In this document: positions 4,567 through 6,824 of the stretch, piece by piece
Layout: each line of letters opens with the position of its first letter
Numbering within the stretch: position 1 is the stretch's first letter
Assembly: GCA_903871975.1 (NCBI GenBank)
Contig: CAIQIY010000603.1
Coordinates: forward strand, 1-6,824
Origin: an uncultured Chloroflexota bacterium
GTDB taxonomy: Bacteria; Chloroflexota; Chloroflexia; Chloroflexales; Roseiflexaceae
Length of the DNA stretch: 6,824 nt
Direction: 5' to 3'
The notes under the pieces: generated by a model
What the model was told of the DNA's origin: nothing
Seen by the model: only the letters and a program-made list of their open reading frames with translations
The model's database searches: none
Translations under genes and position numbers: made by a program

Positions 4567-6417
4567 TCAGGGTTCGGCCGCCTGTGGCGTGATCAACGCG
4601 ACCTCGGCGAGTTCGAATGCATCGTTGGTGGCGGACATTGCGAGCCGCAGGCCATCGCTGGCGCGTACGACACCGACCAGGACGCGATGCTGACCCGGTG
4701 CATCGTCCCGGGAGGTCACCAGCGCGATGCGCTGGGTCTGGCGCCCTGCGGCGCCCGCTGGCGCCAGCGGGCCATCGTACTGCGCGATGATGCGCCCGGC
4801 AGCATCGACCAGATGGACGAAGACGTTGAGCGGCGTCGCGACCGCCTCAAGCCGCCAGTCGAGTTCGAGCAGCACTGCATCGCCGGGTAGGACTGCCTCT
4901 GGTCCGATGCGGACCTGCTCAAGTGCGACGGTGTCGGCAAACACGGCATCGACCGCACGGTAGGCACCATCGAGCTGCGCCAATTCGTAGACTGCCAGTT
5001 GTACGCCCCCATACCAGCGGCTGCCGGCGATGAAGCTGTTGGCTGTCAGCCAGGTGGGAATTACGGACTCGGGATCGGCTTCGTGCAGGACATAATAAAT
5101 GGCGTAGATGCGTCGGGGGCGATCGCCGAGCGCATCGAGCTGGTGCTCGACTGCGGCGCGCTCGAGCGGCCGGACGCGTGGCACGACCTCGCGACGCAAT
5201 GGCCGCTCGAGGTATGCCTGCAGTGCGTCGAATTGGGCGTGGCCATTGGCGATGATGACGTCGTCGTCGCGTGCCGAACGCTCGATGGCAGCACTCACGC
5301 CGCGAACGTCATCGCGCCAGGCCCCGGGATCAAACCACTCGCGATGCAATGGGCTGATCGCAGCGGCGACGAGCAGCAGCGCGGTGACGGGCACGACATG
5401 GCGCGTGCGATGGATGAGCGCCGCGTGGAGCACTGCGGCGCCACGGCCGAGCAGAATATGAAACGCAGGCAGCGCGAGGAGCAGAAAGCGCGGCCGGTAG
5501 TATGGCTGCTCAAGTGAGACCAGCATCAGGATCAGTATCGGCACGCTCCACCACAACAGCGGTGCCCACGGCGCTGCCTGCCCGCGAAGCCGGCCGAGAC
5601 TCGCCACGAGCACCACGGCGAACACGACCAGCCAGGCGTGCAGGGCGGTCGATGGATCGCGACCAAGGCTGAAACTGGCGAAGGTATCGAAGGGGATCGC
5701 ATACCAGTGCGCCGCACCCGTCGGCCACGCCGCCAGCCGCTCGCGATTGAGCGATAGCCATGCGATGCTGATCACGGCCATCGCCAGGTGCCCCACCCCC
5801 CAGATGCCGAGCAGCCACCACCGGCGACTGCGCCACAGCTGCCATGCACCGAGCGCCGCCGGCACGATGATCACTGCGGGGGTGAAGGCGTGACTGAGTA
5901 TCAGTGCTGTGGCGCTGATTCCGTAACCCACCAGTGCGCGACGCCGCCCATGCCGCGACCATTCGTCGTAGCATAACCAGGCGACCGCAGTCAACGTCAT
6001 GACCAGGCTGTACATGCGAGCTTCCTGGCCATAGTGGATCGCCAGGGGAGCAGTCAGCGAGACCAGCGCCGTCACCGCTGCCGCGTGGTTGCCTGCCCAG
6101 CGCCGCGCCAGCACGACAGTCACCACGACGCCGAGCGCGCCAGCCAGCGCACTCAGGGCACGCAGCTCGGCTACTCCGCTGCCAACCAGCCGACTCCAGG
6201 CATGCAGCACCAGGTAGTAGAACGGGGGGTGCAGGCCGCGCGCCGCCTCGCGGACGATCACATCGGCCGGGCGCAGGGCATAGGTCCGCGAGATGCCCTC
6301 ATCAGCCCAGATGCTCTGCCGGTCGATCGCGTAGAGCCGCAGCCCGAGCGCGAGTAGCGCGAGCCCGACCAGCGCCAGCGGCCATGCCCAGCGCCGCCAG
6401 AATGTCGATCCAGTCAT
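4567..6417 (-). CDS. GT39-like (GT-C fold) polytopic membrane glycosyltransferase with C-terminal beta-rich domain
   Basis: The product is a 616-residue integral membrane protein likely to transfer a sugar from a polyprenyl-phosphate donor to an envelope acceptor at the outer face; the actual substrates are unknown. The first helix (11-30) is followed by the extracytoplasmic loop IWADEGISR (36-44), whose D39-E40 match the acidic catalytic pair of PMT/ArnT-type enzymes. HPPFYYLVLHAW (63-74) and HYGQEARMYSL (128-138) are also typical of this group. About ten further helices run to residue 356. Residues 360-485 form a soluble region, and 487-610 look like a beta-sandwich with LLELDWRL and NVFVHLVDAAGRIIAQYDGP, a tail seen in Chloroflexota relatives. 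The ATG at 6417 is the only ATG, GTG or TTG start before the upstream in-frame stop at 6489-6487. There is no clear Shine-Dalgarno; a short upstream ORF overlaps it instead. Its stop is three bases from the convergent membrane-protein stop. Confidence 0.9.
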   Translation of the reverse strand: MTGSTFWRRWAWPLALVGLALLALGLRLYAIDRQSIWADEGISRTYALRPADVIVREAARGLHPPFYYLVLHAWSRLVGSGVAELRALSALAGALGVVVTVVLARRWAGNHAAAVTALVSLTAPLAIHYGQEARMYSLVMTLTAVAWLCYDEWSRHGRRRALVGYGISATALILSHAFTPAVIIVPAALGAWQLWRSRRWWLLGIWGVGHLAMAVISIAWLSLNRERLAAWPTGAAHWYAIPFDTFASFSLGRDPSTALHAWLVVFAVVLVASLGRLRGQAAPWAPLLWWSVPILILMLVSLEQPYYRPRFLLLALPAFHILLGRGAAVLHAALIHRTRHVVPVTALLLVAAAISPLHREWFDPGAWRDDVRGVSAAIERSARDDDVIIANGHAQFDALQAYLERPLRREVVPRVRPLERAAVEHQLDALGDRPRRIYAIYYVLHEADPESVIPTWLTANSFIAGSRWYGGVQLAVYELAQLDGAYRAVDAVFADTVALEQVRIGPEAVLPGDAVLLELDWRLEAVATPLNVFVHLVDAAGRIIAQYDGPLAPAGAAGRQTQRIALVTSRDDAPGQHRVLVGVVRASDGLRLAMSATNDAFELAEVALITPQAAEP

Positions 6418-6449
6418 CGCCGACGCCGCCCAACCCTGGTGGCTGCCAT
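6414..6449 (-). CDS. Putative short upstream ORF (11 codons), overlapping the glycosyltransferase start
   Basis: A minus-strand ATG at 6449 encodes MAATRVGRRRR and stops at TGA (6416-6414), overlapping the glycosyltransferase ATG (6417-6415) as ATGA. An in-frame ATG at 6479 would lengthen it to 21 residues, 8 of them Arg. GAGGA (6467-6463) lies 13 bases before the inner ATG, a little far. The layout suggests translational coupling for a gene without its own Shine-Dalgarno, but Arg-rich frames are common by chance in GC-rich DNA. Confidence 0.35.
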   Translation of the reverse strand: MAATRVGRRRR

Positions 6450-6568
6450 CCGGGGCCGCGTCCTCGTGAATGTCGTCATCAGTCTTTCATCAATGGCAGA
6501 CAGTCCCGAGACGATCTGCCGCTGGCGTAGCGTGGCACATGTCGCTGCCGTCAGTGCATCTGGCGGCG

Positions 6569-6597
6569 ATTATTGCATCGGTCGCCGTGGGAGTCAA
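6569..6597 (-). promoter_or_regulatory. Probable glycosyltransferase promoter (TTGACT-17-AATAAT)
   Basis: On the minus strand, TTGACT (6597-6592) and AATAAT (6574-6569) each match five of six consensus positions and are separated by exactly 17 bases. TG at 6577-6576 adds an extended -10. This is the most complete sigma-70-type promoter in the window. Transcription would start near 6562, giving a leader of about 145 bases before the glycosyltransferase ATG. Confidence 0.7.
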
Positions 6598-6824
6598 GCA
6601 GCACGCTACGAAGCCGGGTCGTAATGATGGCAGGGTATCTGGCACACGCCAATGCAACATACCGCAGCGGTAGCACCTGCGTGGCGGCGTCGGGCTGCCA
6701 TGTGGCGTGGCCACCACTGGCGCTCACCCGGTCGCGGTGCCGCCATGGTGCCGTTCACCGACAGCCCCAAATCTGTGCGCCGCGATGCGTGCGGTATGGT
6801 GTGCCACGGGCACCTGTCGAACCG
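6598..6824. other. Right-edge intergenic sequence, nothing recognised
   Basis: With the glycosyltransferase leader and promoter this makes a gene-free gap of about 400 bases. A plus-strand frame from ATG 6745 stays open to the window end (26 codons) but has no Shine-Dalgarno and no recognisable sequence. No tRNA, terminator or repeat of note is seen. Confidence 0.4.

Noticed and set aside
6807..6824. Possible tRNA T-loop (GGTTCGA on the minus strand) at the right edge
   Set aside because: The bases flanking the loop do not form a T-stem and no acceptor arm or other tRNA arm can be drawn.
6745..6824. Plus-strand frame open to the window end, possible start of a next gene
   Set aside because: Only 26 codons, no Shine-Dalgarno before the ATG, and no recognisable N-terminal motif.

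Overview
This 6.8-kb window is GC-rich bacterial chromosome with no phage, transposon, CRISPR or RNA-gene signature. Three things suggest a filamentous Chloroflexota (class Chloroflexia): the large GT-C glycosyltransferase with a C-terminal beta-rich domain carrying an FVHL motif, the lipoprotein with a degenerate NTF2-like look, and the SQ-T-TD form of endonuclease III. That placement is inference from protein style, not proof.

Left part, minus strand: a glycerol-catabolic operon. Glycerol kinase (glpK, 78-1574) overlaps by ATGA the start of an FAD-dependent glycerol-3-phosphate dehydrogenase, of which only the first 27 codons lie in the window (1-81). Together they would turn glycerol into glycerol-3-phosphate and then dihydroxyacetone phosphate. 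glpK has a strong Shine-Dalgarno, an extended -10 promoter (TGC-TATAAT) about 90 bases upstream, and a leader with nested inverted repeats. Further upstream, also on the minus strand, is a small secreted lipoprotein gene (1951-2520) with its own extended -10 element (TGA-TACAAT).

Middle part, plus strand: after a 460-base divergent intergenic region come three closely spaced genes, probably one operon. They are a membrane-anchored or secreted DUF6174-like protein (2981-3490), endonuclease III (nth, 3536-4207; catalytic Lys, Asp and the 4Fe-4S cysteines intact), and a 118-residue four-helix membrane protein (4207-4563) whose start overlaps the nth stop. Why a base-excision repair enzyme sits between two envelope proteins is not clear from the sequence.

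Right part, minus strand: a 616-residue GT39-like (GT-C) membrane glycosyltransferase (4567-6417) converges on the plus-strand operon with only three bases between stop codons. Its start lacks a clear Shine-Dalgarno, overlaps the stop of a short Arg-rich upstream ORF, and is preceded by the best promoter in the window (TTGACT-17-AATAAT).

Nothing here forms a recognisable new defence, mobile or biosynthetic system. The observations most worth checking are regulatory: the coupled upstream ORF before the glycosyltransferase, the structured glpK leader, and the palindrome and hairpin before the DUF6174 gene. A second group concerns unusual details of the proteins.
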